Of a stretch of 64,000 nt of DNA, positions 1 through 11,352 are shown one piece after another (the stretch's first letter is position 1; each line of letters begins with the position of its first letter). The translations under genes and the position numbers were made by a program. Below the pieces are notes generated by a model. The model worked only from the letters and a program-made list of their open reading frames with translations. It did not search any database and had not been told where the DNA came from. The DNA lies in NCBI GenBank assembly GCA_029256105.1, contig JAQSYO010000020.1:62001-126000 (forward strand), given 5' to 3'. The stretch is from Herbinix sp. Its GTDB lineage: Bacteria > Bacillota > Clostridia > Lachnospirales > Lachnospiraceae.

Positions 1-24
1 TGAGACAGCCTTATGTTCAATTAT

Positions 25-183
25 TTACAGTGCTTCAAATTCATCCTTACCAACTCCACAAACTGGACATACCCAATCATCAGGAATATCTTCCCATTTC
101 GTTCCAGGTGCAATACCACCATCAGGATCTCCTAATGCTTCATCATAAATATAACCGCAAGCTGTACATTCAAACTTATTCAT
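25..183 (-). CDS. Rubredoxin
   Basis: Small iron-sulfur-free electron carrier of 52 residues that holds one Fe in a Cys4 site. Translating the minus strand gives a protein starting [19 protein letters not shown] and ending [14 protein letters not shown]. The two CxxCG knuckles (Cys6/Cys9 and Cys39/Cys42) are the family signature, and the length is normal for a clostridial rubredoxin. It is a cytoplasmic carrier, commonly feeding rubrerythrin or flavodiiron-type oxygen and peroxide reductases. It is divergent from the ferredoxin and ferritin genes that follow, so it has its own promoter in the 184-399 gap. The identification is secure; the physiological partner is not visible here. Confidence 0.95.
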   Translation of the reverse strand: MNKFECTACGYIYDEALGDPDGGIAPGTKWEDIPDDWVCPVCGVGKDEFEAL

Positions 184-399
184 ATAATAACCTCCATTCA
201 TTTTAGTATTGTAAACATGTCCTTACTATAATATGTATACCATATATTTGTATAAATCTCAATAAGAAGAACAAATATTTCTATTACAAACTAAAAATAG
301 TATGTTATAATAAAACTGTAAAAAGGAATCAACTGCCAAGTTATTTTCCTTATTTTACATATTAATTATCAATTAGTAATTTAATGGAGGTATTTACTT

Positions 400-588
400 A
401 TGAATGCATTAATTGAACGTGATGGTTGTATAGGTTGTGGTTTATGTGCAGACACTTGTCCTACAGTATTTCGTATGGATGAGGAAGGATTGGCTGAAGT
501 ATATACCAATCCTGTTCCCTCCGACTCAGAAGATGCAGCTTTAGAAGCTGCTGATAGCTGTCCTGTTTCTGTTATTTCGGTAGAGTAA
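400..588 (+). CDS. Single-cluster [4Fe-4S] ferredoxin
   Basis: Cytoplasmic low-potential electron carrier of 62 residues. Cys10, Cys13 and Cys16 of the CIGCGLC motif and Cys54 (followed by Pro) are the expected ligands of one [4Fe-4S] cluster. Cys20 before Pro21 is an extra cysteine as seen in the CxxCxxCxxxCP form. There is no second full motif, so this is the monocluster type rather than the 2[4Fe-4S] clostridial type. A good GGAGG ribosome-binding site precedes the ATG. It lies 40 bp upstream of the ferritin gene on the same strand, so the two are probably co-transcribed in an iron or oxidative-stress setting. Confidence 0.93.
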   Translation: MNALIERDGCIGCGLCADTCPTVFRMDEEGLAEVYTNPVPSDSEDAALEAADSCPVSVISVE

Positions 589-628
589 AAATTGAATTAC
601 AATAATTTATAAGAAGGGATGATACAAT

Positions 629-1141
629 ATGTTAAATCAAGAAGTATCAAAATTATTAAATGAACAGATAAACAAAGAGTTTTATTCAGCTTATCTCTAT
701 ATGGATATGGCAAATTATTATTCCGATCAAAGTTTAAATGGATTTGAGCATTGGTTTTTTGTTCAACTACAGGAGGAAAGGGATCATGCTTTATTGTTCC
801 GTCAATATCTACTTAACAATGCCGAGGTCGTAACATTGGATGCTATCGCGGCACCTGATAAGCAATATACAAGCTTCCGTGATCCTCTCATCCTTGCTTT
901 AGAGCACGAACAATTCGTAACCGCTTCCATTAATACAATTTATGAAGCTGCCTACAAACACAAAGATTTCCGTACGATGCAATTCTTAGATTGGTTTATT
1001 AAGGAGCAAGGCGAAGAAGAAAAGAACGCTGATGATAACATAAAGAAATTTGATTTATTTGCTAGTGATCCGAAGGGCTTATATATGCTAGATAATGAAA
1101 TGAAGGCACGTGTTTATACGGCTCCGTCATTGGTATTGTAG
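629..1141 (+). CDS. Ferritin (non-haem, FtnA type)
   Basis: Iron-storage protein of 170 residues; 24 copies form a shell in which Fe(II) is oxidised at a ferroxidase centre and stored as ferric mineral. The four-helix ferritin-like fold is indicated by the N-terminal helix with NKEFYSAYLYMDMANYY, the EERDHALLFRQYL segment with ferroxidase Glu and His, and the EQGEEEKNADD segment in the third/fourth helix. The length matches bacterial FtnA. It follows the ferredoxin gene by 40 bp with an AAGGGATG ribosome-binding site. The Met and haem features of bacterioferritin are not apparent. Identification is confident. Confidence 0.94.
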   Translation: MLNQEVSKLLNEQINKEFYSAYLYMDMANYYSDQSLNGFEHWFFVQLQEERDHALLFRQYLLNNAEVVTLDAIAAPDKQYTSFRDPLILALEHEQFVTASINTIYEAAYKHKDFRTMQFLDWFIKEQGEEEKNADDNIKKFDLFASDPKGLYMLDNEMKARVYTAPSLVL

Positions 1142-1159
1142 AATAAGAGTGTTAGTGAA

Positions 1160-1208
1160 GGGTGTTGCAAAACATTGAAGTCTTTGTGATTTCAGGGGAG
1201 CAACACCC
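1160..1208 (+). terminator. Stem-loop after ferritin gene
   Basis: GGGTGTTGC at 1160-1168 pairs with GCAACACCC at 1200-1208, a perfect 9-bp stem with a 31-nt loop, 19 bp after the ferritin stop. There is no T-run after the stem, so it may act as a mRNA 3' end or weak terminator. Confidence 0.4.
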
Positions 1209-1300
1209 ATCTACGTTATCGCTTTGTTATATGTAGGAAACCATGTGTAATGTTACACGGAGTTCAAATACTAATTTGATTGTTGACGAAAAGTCATAAT

Positions 1301-1373
1301 GAAAGAGACTGCTCTTGTTCGATTAAAGAATGTACGAAAATACATTTTTATTCGAATTAGAACAGCCTCTTTC
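1301..1373. terminator. Long hairpin between convergent ferritin and xylA genes
   Basis: A stem of about 23 bp with a few mismatches or wobble pairs (1301-1324 with 1351-1373; GAAAGAG at one end, CTCTTTC at the other) lies between convergent genes, consistent with a bidirectional terminator. The rest of the 1142-1551 gap is very AT-rich, and I see no gene in it. Confidence 0.5.
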
Positions 1374-1551
1374 TTATTGTATCAATTGTAATATTAAGTT
1401 AATGTAATAAGAGAATTAGTTTTATATTTTTTATATTAGTAATACTATTCACTTATACGTTATTAGGTATTTATTAACACGTATTAGCTATTTTATATTC
1501 ATTAATATTAATTCGTTATTACACACTTAATAGTTCTATCCTTTGAAACTA

Positions 1552-2868
1552 TTATTTGGTTTCGAGGATGTATTGGTTTAAGATGCTCTCGAGTAATTCT
1601 TGACGGCCGGAAGTATTAGGTGTAGTGCCGTTCTTTAATGCATACGCTTCTAATTCTTTGAAGCCGACTTTACCTTCTACGATATCCTTACCAAGGCCTT
1701 GTGTATAGCTTGCATAACGCTCTGCTTTGAAGTTTTCGAGAACGCCATCTTCGATTAATTTGGCAGCAACTTTAAAGCCTTTCGCAAATGCATCCATACC
1801 TGCAATGTAAGAATAGAATAAATCGTCATCCTGGAAGGAAGCACGACGTACCTTGGAGTCAAAGTTTAAACCACCCTTTGTTAATCCACCATCTAACATG
1901 ATTTCATACATAGCTAATGTGGTATCATATAAATTGGTCGGGAATTGATCTGTATCCCATCCAAGCATCGGGTCACCGGTATTAGCATCAACACTACCTA
2001 GAACACCGTTGATTCTGCACTGATTTAATTCATGCTGGAAGGTGTGCTGAGCTAATGTTGCATGGTTAGCTTCAATGTTTAACTTGAAATCATTATGCAA
2101 ATTATATTTTCTTAAGAAAGCAAGAACAGTAGCGGTATCAAAATCATACTGATGTTTTGTAGGCTCCTTCGGCTTAGGCTCGATTAAGAATTGACCGGTA
2201 AATCCGATCTCTTTTGCATAATCTACAGCCATCTGAAGTAATCTTGCAAGGTTATCTAATTCTAAACCAGTATCTGTATTGAGTAATGTCTCATAACCTT
2301 CACGGCCACCCCAGAATACGTAGTTTTCACCGCCTAATTCCTTAGTGATTTCCATAGCTTTTTTGATTTGAGATGCAGCATAAGCAAATACGGTAGCATT
2401 ACAGGAAGTACCTGCACCATGAACGAATTTGTCATCACTGAACGCATTGGTTGTTCCCCAGAGACATTTGATTCCAGTACGAGCCATTTCTTCTTTAATA
2501 ACAGCAACGATTTCATCTAATCTCTTATTTGTCTCTTCTAAGGTGCTTGCTCTAGGAGCAATATCTTGATCATGGAAACAGAAGAAAGGTATCTGCATTT
2601 TGTCCATAAATTCAAACGCTGCATGAACTCTTTCTTTTGCCTTTTGCATCGTATCTGTTGTTTGGTCCCACTCACGATTCATTGTTACACCACCAAATGG
2701 ATCAGTACCCATATATGTTAGTGTATGCCAATATGACATTGCGAAGCGAAGCTGCTCCTTCATTGTCTTACCCATTACTACTTCCTCAGGATTGTAGTAC
2801 TTGAATGAAAGATTGTTTTTACTTTGAGGTCCTTCGTATTGGATTTTTCCAATATTAAAATAAGCCAT
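1552..2868 (-). CDS. xylA: Xylose isomerase
   Basis: Converts D-xylose to D-xylulose, the first step of the isomerase route into the pentose phosphate pathway; it also acts on glucose. The protein has 438 residues, the length of the class II enzymes of Firmicutes and anaerobic fungi. [13 protein letters not shown] carries the catalytic His and metal-site region, [21 protein letters not shown] holds the metal-binding Glu and Lys, and [11 protein letters not shown] and [17 protein letters not shown] complete the metal sites. The start ATG is preceded by AAGGAGGAATAAAAA. No xylulokinase or xylose transporter lies next to it, so the rest of the pathway must be elsewhere. Confidence 0.97.
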   Translation of the reverse strand: MAYFNIGKIQYEGPQSKNNLSFKYYNPEEVVMGKTMKEQLRFAMSYWHTLTYMGTDPFGGVTMNREWDQTTDTMQKAKERVHAAFEFMDKMQIPFFCFHDQDIAPRASTLEETNKRLDEIVAVIKEEMARTGIKCLWGTTNAFSDDKFVHGAGTSCNATVFAYAASQIKKAMEITKELGGENYVFWGGREGYETLLNTDTGLELDNLARLLQMAVDYAKEIGFTGQFLIEPKPKEPTKHQYDFDTATVLAFLRKYNLHNDFKLNIEANHATLAQHTFQHELNQCRINGVLGSVDANTGDPMLGWDTDQFPTNLYDTTLAMYEIMLDGGLTKGGLNFDSKVRRASFQDDDLFYSYIAGMDAFAKGFKVAAKLIEDGVLENFKAERYASYTQGLGKDIVEGKVGFKELEAYALKNGTTPNTSGRQELLESILNQYILETK

Positions 2869-3387
2869 TTTTTATTCCTCCTTTAAAATATATAAAACAT
2901 TTTTTATTAAGTTTAGAGCATTGTTAAGTTTTCAATGCTTCAGATAATATTGCTAACATCAAATTAGTGATATGTCAGCTATACTTATCCTTTGCAATTC
3001 TATAATTTCTATCCTTATGTAGATTATTTTTTGTAATAATACCTCATTAAAAGGAATTAACTTAACCATTGCTCGTTGAAAATACCAGGAATAAATCCCT
3101 GTTAATATTATAATGCCTTTTTTTAAATAATACAACAACAATTTGTAAACTTATTAAACTAATTACAAAATATTATTTTACGAAACAAATATCATATAAT
3201 TCCACTAAGCTTGTGACCGTGTACGTACATGAATTTCTGCGGTGCATTTTTGTGACTTTCCATTAATCCAGCAGGTATCAATTCCTGACAGGAGGCCTTC
3301 ATTTATAAGGTATTTTATGAATCCTCTCAGGATGCATATGAAAATATTTCTTATAACAAATGATTAACAAACTAATTAAAACTTAGT
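2869..3387. other. Intergenic region between xylA and galactanase gene
   Basis: No convincing gene. A 60-codon open frame at 2959-3141 on the minus strand has no supporting ribosome-binding site and a composition typical of random AT-rich DNA. An imperfect palindrome (3286-3338, TCCTGACAGGAGG against TCCTCTCAGGA) lies downstream of the galactanase gene without a T-run; it could be a mRNA 3' hairpin. Confidence 0.5.
2917..2939. promoter_or_regulatory. Small palindrome upstream of xylA
   Basis: AGCATTG at 2917-2923 and CAATGCT at 2933-2939 form a perfect 7-bp inverted repeat with a 9-bp centre, 48 bp upstream of the xylA ATG. It could be a regulator operator (for example a XylR-type site) or a leader hairpin. 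Function is inferred from position only. Confidence 0.3.
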
Positions 3388-5403
<2,016 letters not shown>

Positions 5404-5458
5404 TTAATTTATAAACATTTGTCCTGTTAATCTTCACATATATCTCTTTTACACTATA

Positions 5459-5570
5459 ATTCCTATACCATAATCCCTATATTACAATTCCTATATTACA
5501 ATTCCTATATTACAATTCCTATATTACAATTCCTATATTACAATTCCTATATTACAATTCCTATATTACA
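5459..5570. repeat. 14-bp tandem repeat, eight units
   Basis: The unit ATTCCTATATTACA is repeated head to tail eight times. Six copies (5487-5570) are identical and the first two (5459-5486) are degenerate. It sits between the GH35 and GH53 genes, inside the operon. Exact identity implies recent expansion by slippage; copy number probably varies between strains. Confidence 0.95.
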
Positions 5571-5586
5571 ATTCTCGGTGTACCAA

Positions 5587-7665
5587 TCAAGTAGGTATGA
5601 TTTCTTTATATTCAATCTGAGCATTAACACTACTTAATTCACAGGCAATCCCGTCCTTCATAATCGGCCACTGCTCCAGATAGACCTTGGCATCTTCCTT
5701 CAAAGGATATATCTCTAGTATCAACTTTCTTGGATAGTTGAACCTTTTCAGACCGATTTCCCACACTCTACCGGTATAAAAATGATCTGCAATAAAATCC
5801 CCGTCCAGATAAACTCTAGCCCGGTCACCTTGATAATTAATCTGAATAAAGCAGTCCTCTAAAGTTCCCTTCGTCAGCTCTAAATCTAATTCGTAAGTGT
5901 TCTTTTCCGCAGCTTCCTTTATCTGTTTCGCTTCAACCTTCACACTAAGTTTCTTTATTGACTTTTCGTAGATGGCAAACGCTTCGACCATTTTACTTTT
6001 TACCCAGCCCTGAGGCACTGTATCAAACTCTGGATACACTTTCATTTGCAATGCTTCTCTTCCGTAGAGCTCAAGTCCTTGTTCCGTCTGAAGTACAACA
6101 GCGTTACTAATAATCAAGTGTTCTTTTTTTAATCTAACCTTCCAGGCATTCCAGGCTTCCTTCCTGGTTATCGTGATGAGATTGGCATTAATTAATTCAC
6201 CCTGTAAATCATACTGAGGTTTTCTATCCCCGTAAAACACATAGCTTCTCACTTCATTATTTAAAATACAGAGAGGCGTAACCATTGCTGTCTTCAGAAC
6301 TGCATCACCAATTTTCATGTTAAAAGGAAAAAAGTAATAATCCTTATTCTCTACATCGAGCTCCGGAAATATGATCTTCTCATCAAGCAAATCTACTACT
6401 AAACGTACCTTCTGGTGTTTCTCCATCGGATAACGTCTTTGATAGTTATTTACAAATACATATCCACTTTGTCCATTGTGCCTTACCGAATATCGAAGAT
6501 CCACTTGATTCATCGGTGACAGTGGATTCGTTTCTGAAATATATGCAGGCATTTTGCATAATTCATCTCCAAAGTCTTTGGTAAACATTGCGTATAATTT
6601 TATTTCCTTTAGGGTATCAGACACCTGCCCATATTCTCTGATAGGTGCGCGAAAGTCATAGTTTAATACTGGAACATCATTGGGATATCCGGTTGCCCTG
6701 GATTCTTGCAGGCTTGACTGCTTACCCATTGGATTGGTTCCACCGTGGTACATATAATAACCCAATAGGTTAACTCCACTTCCCAGTTTAACCAATGACA
6801 TTGCACCAATATCCTCTGCTTCTGCCACCGGTCTGCGATGATGTGTAACCTGCATCCCTCCACCGAGTTCTGCTGTCAGATAAGGGAATTTAGAAAAATC
6901 AAAGGTAACTCCCTCCCCAAGCCCATAATCACTTCCGATGTTATGGTCATTTCGCTCGTATGTGAAAATGTAATTACCACTCGGTTCAATCTCGGTAAGT
7001 CTTTGATCCCAGGGAGCCTCACAGTAACCTCCCATCACCGGCAGCAATCCTCCGGTAACTGCACCACCCCATCCGGTAGCCGTATATAGCGGAACTTCAA
7101 AACCAATATCTACTGCAATATGATGCAAGGACTTCATATGCTCTTCTCCGGCCTCACCAAAAGCACCACCGCAATGTCCTAATTCATTTTCTAGCTGTAT
7201 TCCGATAATTGGTCCTCCGTCTTTTAATAAAAGTCCAGTAACCTGGCTATAAAGTTTGGTATAGTACTTACAAACCTCATTAAGATATCCGGGATCATTA
7301 CTACGAAGTTCATATCCCTTATGTAATAGCCAATCGGGAAAGCCTCCATTTCTTACTTCTCCATGTATCCAGGGGCCAATTCGAAGCATTAAATATAAGC
7401 CGCATTCCTTACATATCTCTGCAAAGCTTTTTAAGTCCTTATTGCCGGTAAAATCATATTCGTTTTCAATTTCTTCATGGTGAATCCATATTGCATAAGT
7501 AGAGACAACCTCCACTCCTCCAGCTCTCATTTTATATAAGGCTTCTCTCCAATACTTATTTGGATATCTGGAATAATGCATCTCTCCCATAATCGGAAAC
7601 CATGGCTTATTGTCCTTCATCAAATAGTTCGAATTATATCCGAATGCTGTCATCATCTTTCGCAC
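5587..7665 (-). CDS. GH35 beta-galactosidase (galacto-oligosaccharide hydrolase)
   Basis: Retaining exo-beta-galactosidase that probably cleaves galactose from imported galacto-oligosaccharides. The 692-residue protein has no signal peptide, so it is cytoplasmic. GH35 landmarks are clear: the N-terminal barrel starting with GEMHYSRYP, the RIGPWIHGEVRNGGFPDWL segment, acid/base Glu161 in GIQLENELG, and nucleophile Glu266 in YLTAELGGGMQ. Beta-sandwich domains follow from about residue 370. It lies 13 bp after the permease gene, within the same operon. The longest frame starts with GTG at 7665; the ATG at 7656 is an alternative start, and the AAAGGAG site does not decide between them. Bacillus gan operons use GH42 in this position. 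Confidence 0.92.
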   Translation of the reverse strand: MRKMMTAFGYNSNYLMKDNKPWFPIMGEMHYSRYPNKYWREALYKMRAGGVEVVSTYAIWIHHEEIENEYDFTGNKDLKSFAEICKECGLYLMLRIGPWIHGEVRNGGFPDWLLHKGYELRSNDPGYLNEVCKYYTKLYSQVTGLLLKDGGPIIGIQLENELGHCGGAFGEAGEEHMKSLHHIAVDIGFEVPLYTATGWGGAVTGGLLPVMGGYCEAPWDQRLTEIEPSGNYIFTYERNDHNIGSDYGLGEGVTFDFSKFPYLTAELGGGMQVTHHRRPVAEAEDIGAMSLVKLGSGVNLLGYYMYHGGTNPMGKQSSLQESRATGYPNDVPVLNYDFRAPIREYGQVSDTLKEIKLYAMFTKDFGDELCKMPAYISETNPLSPMNQVDLRYSVRHNGQSGYVFVNNYQRRYPMEKHQKVRLVVDLLDEKIIFPELDVENKDYYFFPFNMKIGDAVLKTAMVTPLCILNNEVRSYVFYGDRKPQYDLQGELINANLITITRKEAWNAWKVRLKKEHLIISNAVVLQTEQGLELYGREALQMKVYPEFDTVPQGWVKSKMVEAFAIYEKSIKKLSVKVEAKQIKEAAEKNTYELDLELTKGTLEDCFIQINYQGDRARVYLDGDFIADHFYTGRVWEIGLKRFNYPRKLILEIYPLKEDAKVYLEQWPIMKDGIACELSSVNAQIEYKEIIPT

Positions 7666-7678
7666 AGTCTCCTTTAAT

Positions 7679-8518
7679 CTATTCTTTCACTGCTGCACCA
7701 CCAAAGGAGGTGACCATTGTTTTTTGTGATATTACAAAGAAAATAATGAATGGAATTGCAATCAACAGCGCACCCGCTGCAAAAGTAGTAAATTCATTCT
7801 TTTTATCAGTTACAAAGCTGAATAACCCAAGTGCTAACGTCTGCTTATCTGCAGAACGAAGCACCATTTTGGGGAAAATAAAATCCATCCAAGGCGCCGT
7901 AAAGCTTGAAATTCCCAAGAAAATGATAATCGGTCTGGCAATTGGTAGAATTATTTTCCAAAATATTGTCAAATGATTTGCTCCATCAATTCTTGCAGAT
8001 TCATCTAAGCTTTTCGATATCGTATCAATATAACTCTTTACCATCCACGTGTTATAAGGAATATTGCCGGCAAGGTATACTAGTATCAAGCCCCAAAGGT
8101 GGTCCAGCCCGCCAATACGAAGTAATATTACATAAATTGCAATCATACCTACAAAAGAAGGAAAAATTTGCAGAATTAACATCGCAAGCATCATGCTCTT
8201 CTTTACGGTAAAATGAAATCTCGAGAATACATATGCTCCCAAAGAAGCCACAAGTATTGTTAATGCCGATGTACAGGTAGCAATATATAACGTATTTTTA
8301 AACCATATCAAGTACTTCGTATTCGTAAATAATTCATTAAAATGCTTCATGGTAAATCCATCCCCAAAAGGAATGATATTTAGTGATGCAATTGAATTTC
8401 CGGGTGAAAATGCCGCACTAACAACGTACACTAATGGATACATTACTCCGAGTGAAAATATAGTTAGCAACAGGATTACAACTGTCAAATTGATTTTCCT
8501 AATCACTTTTCTTCCCAT
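7679..8518 (-). CDS. Sugar ABC permease, MalG/GanQ type
   Basis: Inner-membrane permease half of a carbohydrate ABC importer, 279 residues, six predicted membrane segments. The EAA loop is visible as DESARIDGANHLTIFWKIILPIARP (around residues 175-200), which docks the ATPase. It overlaps the end of the upstream permease gene by one base (TAATG), so the two are translationally coupled. Its place between a binding-protein gene and galactan hydrolase genes supports galacto-oligosaccharide uptake. No ATPase gene is in the operon, so a shared MsmX-like ATPase is needed. Confidence 0.9.
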   Translation of the reverse strand: MGRKVIRKINLTVVILLLTIFSLGVMYPLVYVVSAAFSPGNSIASLNIIPFGDGFTMKHFNELFTNTKYLIWFKNTLYIATCTSALTILVASLGAYVFSRFHFTVKKSMMLAMLILQIFPSFVGMIAIYVILLRIGGLDHLWGLILVYLAGNIPYNTWMVKSYIDTISKSLDESARIDGANHLTIFWKIILPIARPIIIFLGISSFTAPWMDFIFPKMVLRSADKQTLALGLFSFVTDKKNEFTTFAAGALLIAIPFIIFFVISQKTMVTSFGGAAVKE

Positions 8519-9840
8519 TACAGCTCACCCTCCTTATACGATTTTGTGCGTCGGAATTGAAAGATTGCAAACGGTGCAAGTATAACGAAGATCATAATTG
8601 CCAGAACCGAAGCATAGTTGTATTTCATTAGATTAACCGTTAACTTATAAATCCAAGTCACGAGAATATCGGTACCCCCGGCACTTGTGACTGTTGAGTC
8701 TGATACCACCGGATCTCCGCCTGTAAGAAAGAAGATGGCACCGAAGTTATTGATATTGTGGGTGAAGGACATGATGATTAGTGGCATCGTCTGATACAGT
8801 ACTAACGGTAATGTAATCTTTTTAAATAGTTGAAATCTACCTGCGCCATCAATTTTTGCGGCTTCAAATAAATCTGCTGAGATTGCAGTCATAGTTCCTG
8901 TAATCAACAGCATAAAATAAGGAAATCCCGCCCAAAGATTAATCATAACGACTGTAAACTTCGCCAGCCATTCATTACTAAGCCACGGGATTGCTTTATC
9001 AATAATACCTAATTGCATCAACGTTCGATTTACTGTCCCAAAAGAACCATTTAATAAATTCTGCCATATCAGCATGCTGACAACGGATGGAACCGCATAA
9101 GGCAGTATAAAAATCCCTCGAAATAAGGGAGCTATTTTCAGTTTGTTATCCAGTAGTACAACCGCCATTAGTAAACCCCCGAAATAGCAGGTAGCAGTAG
9201 CCAGGACAGCCCATACAACTGTCCAAATAGCGACCCTACCAAGTGCCGAAGTCCAAGTGGCATCTCCGCCAAACATCGCCGTAAAATTATCAAACCCAAC
9301 CCAATCAACGGTATTATTAGGAGGAATATGCTTTGGAGCTGAATAATTGGTGAATGCTACAAAAGCAGAAAAAACCAGGGGTACGATAACAAAGAAAACA
9401 ATAAGTGCTACTGTTGGTACAAGTCCAAAGATCGGAAATGCCTTCCCTAATAACCCTCCCATTGATTCTCGATTTCCCTTTAATTTCTTTTCAATTCGAA
9501 AGTCCTTATAGGCAGACATTGCACTACGAACTGAAATGAAATAAACAATAAAGAATAAAATTACGACAGCTAAAATCATCACCCCATCAATTAGCATAAA
9601 TATCGAATGATCTCTAAGTTTCACCTGTAACTCGGGCTGTGGTGTTCCCAAGGTAATCACACCGTAGATTTTTGATATAATTGTTGGGAACATGCATATC
9701 ATGACAACCTCAATCATTGCATAAATTGTCCCTTTAATATATTGCTTCAGATATACCAGATGCCCCAAACCCATGAACAAAAGGGAGGCAATCAAAAGCT
9801 TCTTTTTTGAGGAACCATCCTCCTTAAGTCTTGTACCCAT
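8518..9840 (-). CDS. Sugar ABC permease, MalF/GanP type
   Basis: Partner permease of 440 residues. It is longer than a minimal permease because of an N-terminal extension with two or three hydrophobic segments and a cytoplasmic linker (about residues 1-140), as in GanP/MalF proteins of Firmicutes. The EAA loop reads DLFEAAKIDGAGRFQLFKKITLP. The periplasmic-side loop and the DWVGFDNFTAMFGG segment are typical of the MalF group. It follows the binding-protein gene after a 126-bp gap that contains a stem-loop, and its stop overlaps the next permease start. Substrate (galacto-oligosaccharide) is inferred from the neighbours. Confidence 0.9.
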   Translation of the reverse strand: MGTRLKEDGSSKKKLLIASLLFMGLGHLVYLKQYIKGTIYAMIEVVMICMFPTIISKIYGVITLGTPQPELQVKLRDHSIFMLIDGVMILAVVILFFIVYFISVRSAMSAYKDFRIEKKLKGNRESMGGLLGKAFPIFGLVPTVALIVFFVIVPLVFSAFVAFTNYSAPKHIPPNNTVDWVGFDNFTAMFGGDATWTSALGRVAIWTVVWAVLATATCYFGGLLMAVVLLDNKLKIAPLFRGIFILPYAVPSVVSMLIWQNLLNGSFGTVNRTLMQLGIIDKAIPWLSNEWLAKFTVVMINLWAGFPYFMLLITGTMTAISADLFEAAKIDGAGRFQLFKKITLPLVLYQTMPLIIMSFTHNINNFGAIFFLTGGDPVVSDSTVTSAGGTDILVTWIYKLTVNLMKYNYASVLAIMIFVILAPFAIFQFRRTKSYKEGEL

Positions 9841-9885
9841 CGCTCACCAATCCTTCTTATACTAGCATTGTTTCCCTATAGGAAA

Positions 9886-9911
9886 GGGGCGTTGCATAAG
9901 AACAACACCCC
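9886..9911 (-). other. Intercistronic stem-loop after galactan binding-protein gene
   Basis: In the minus-strand RNA GGGGTGTTG pairs with CAACGCCCC (9 bp with one G-U, 8-nt loop). No T-run follows. Such hairpins after the first transporter cistron usually protect the abundant binding-protein mRNA. Confidence 0.55.
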
Positions 9912-9966
9912 CATATATGCACGTGAGAAAGAGGTAGTCAAACCCACATGTTTACCTATGTTAAAA

Positions 9967-11265
9967 TTATTGACCTAAGATTGTAGAATTACATGCATCT
10001 AGTTCGGCTTGAATATCCGCACCATCCCAGATATTAGCACTAGCTGCGTTCATCGCATCCCAGAAAGCACCCATCTGCGGAATGGAAGGCATAGGGAAGG
10101 CATAATCCAACTGCTTTAAGAAACCGCTGATGTAAGGACTGTCAACTGTAGTAGCAATTGACGGTAAGGATCCTGTAATGTCAAAACGTAACTTTTGCAT
10201 ATCTTCGCTTAATAAGAATTCGCCGAATAAAGCTGCTTCTTCCGGATAGTTTGTATAAGAAGATACAAACATAGATCTTGTACCTGAGAAGGAGGCTACC
10301 GGAGTACTATTTCCCGGAAGGCTCGGAAGTGCTGCAACACCAAAATCGATGCCTGCTCCTTCAAAGTTTGATACATTCCATAGGCCAGTAATATACATAG
10401 CAACATTACCGCTAGAGAAAGCTGCATCACAGATAGAGGTTGTTAAATCAGCAGAAGGAATATCAAGAATTTCTCTTAATCCCTTGAAGAATTCCATACC
10501 TTTCACGCTGGCTACAGAATTGATATTCGTATTGGTGGTATCTGTTCCACTTGGTCCAAATAAACGATTGTCATCGCTTGTTGTGAAAATAATGGTGTAA
10601 TATCCATTTGCAACGTCCATCATGAAACCATATTTGCCACTGTTTGCAGCGTTAAAAGTTTTACTAAAGGCTACTAGATCATCCCAGGAAGTTGGAACCT
10701 GATCTTCTGAAATCAGAGCTTTATTATAGAATAATGCATAAGTCTCTGCGGAAACTGGATAACCATACATTGTACCATCGTAGGTAAGTGCTGTACTACA
10801 AGCTCCTAATACAGAACTCTTAACAGTATCAGCATTAGCAGTCGGCATTACATGACCACCGGATACTAATTCACCTAACTTATCATGTGGAGCTGCAAAT
10901 AAGTCAGGACCAACGCCTGCCGGGCCGTCTAAGGCAATCTGTGTTGCTGCATCACCTAGTTCAACATTAACATATTCGATTGTAATATTAGGATATTTAG
11001 CAGTAAATGCCTGGCCTGCCTGTTTGATGAACTCATCCGGACCGCCGGTAGATTCCCAAACCTTTAAGGTAACAGGTTCTGTAGAAACCTCTGCTGTTGA
11101 ATCACTGTCAGCTGCTGCTGTTACTTCAGGTGCAGCTGTAACCTCTGCTGTAGTATCCTCCGTTGTCCCCTGTGTATCATCCGTTTTTTCTTCCTTGCTA
11201 CACGCGGTAAACATTGTGCCTACAAGTAATATCGTCATTATAACTGCTAATAATTTTCTTTTCAT
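9967..11265 (-). CDS. Sugar-binding lipoprotein of ABC importer (GanS/MalE type)
   Basis: Extracytoplasmic solute-binding protein of 432 residues that delivers oligosaccharide to the permease pair. The N-terminus MKRKLLAVIMTILLVGTMFT followed by ACSKEE is a lipoprotein signal with lipobox Cys at about residue 22. A low-complexity Thr/Ala/Glu linker (about 25-65) precedes the binding domain, which begins with VTLKVWESTGGPDEF. The SBP_bac_1 features, such as ALFYNKALISEDQVPTSWDDL, are clear. It is the first structural gene after the LacI regulator gene. The ligand is likely galactan-derived oligosaccharide, by context. Confidence 0.92.
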   Translation of the reverse strand: MKRKLLAVIMTILLVGTMFTACSKEEKTDDTQGTTEDTTAEVTAAPEVTAAADSDSTAEVSTEPVTLKVWESTGGPDEFIKQAGQAFTAKYPNITIEYVNVELGDAATQIALDGPAGVGPDLFAAPHDKLGELVSGGHVMPTANADTVKSSVLGACSTALTYDGTMYGYPVSAETYALFYNKALISEDQVPTSWDDLVAFSKTFNAANSGKYGFMMDVANGYYTIIFTTSDDNRLFGPSGTDTTNTNINSVASVKGMEFFKGLREILDIPSADLTTSICDAAFSSGNVAMYITGLWNVSNFEGAGIDFGVAALPSLPGNSTPVASFSGTRSMFVSSYTNYPEEAALFGEFLLSEDMQKLRFDITGSLPSIATTVDSPYISGFLKQLDYAFPMPSIPQMGAFWDAMNAASANIWDGADIQAELDACNSTILGQ

Positions 11266-11328
11266 TACCTTCTCCTCCTTAACTTTAACGGTATTCGGAT
11301 TCTTCTACATCGCTAAACCCGATTTCTA

Positions 11329-11351
11329 CTCATATCTATTTAAAATATGAG
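11329..11351 (-). other. Weak hairpin between lacI-type gene and binding-protein gene
   Basis: CTCATA (11329-11334) pairs with TATGAG (11346-11351) around an 11-nt AT-rich loop, right after the regulator stop codon. It may reduce read-through or mark a processing site between repressor and binding protein. The evidence is structural only. Confidence 0.3.
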
Positions 11352-11352
11352 C

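Noticed and set aside
2959..3141. 60-codon open frame on the minus strand upstream of xylA
   Set aside because: No ribosome-binding site, composition is that of random AT-rich DNA, and no recognisable sequence.
5459..5570. Possible CRISPR array
   Set aside because: The units are 14 bp, contiguous and without spacers, and no cas gene is present; it is a simple tandem repeat.
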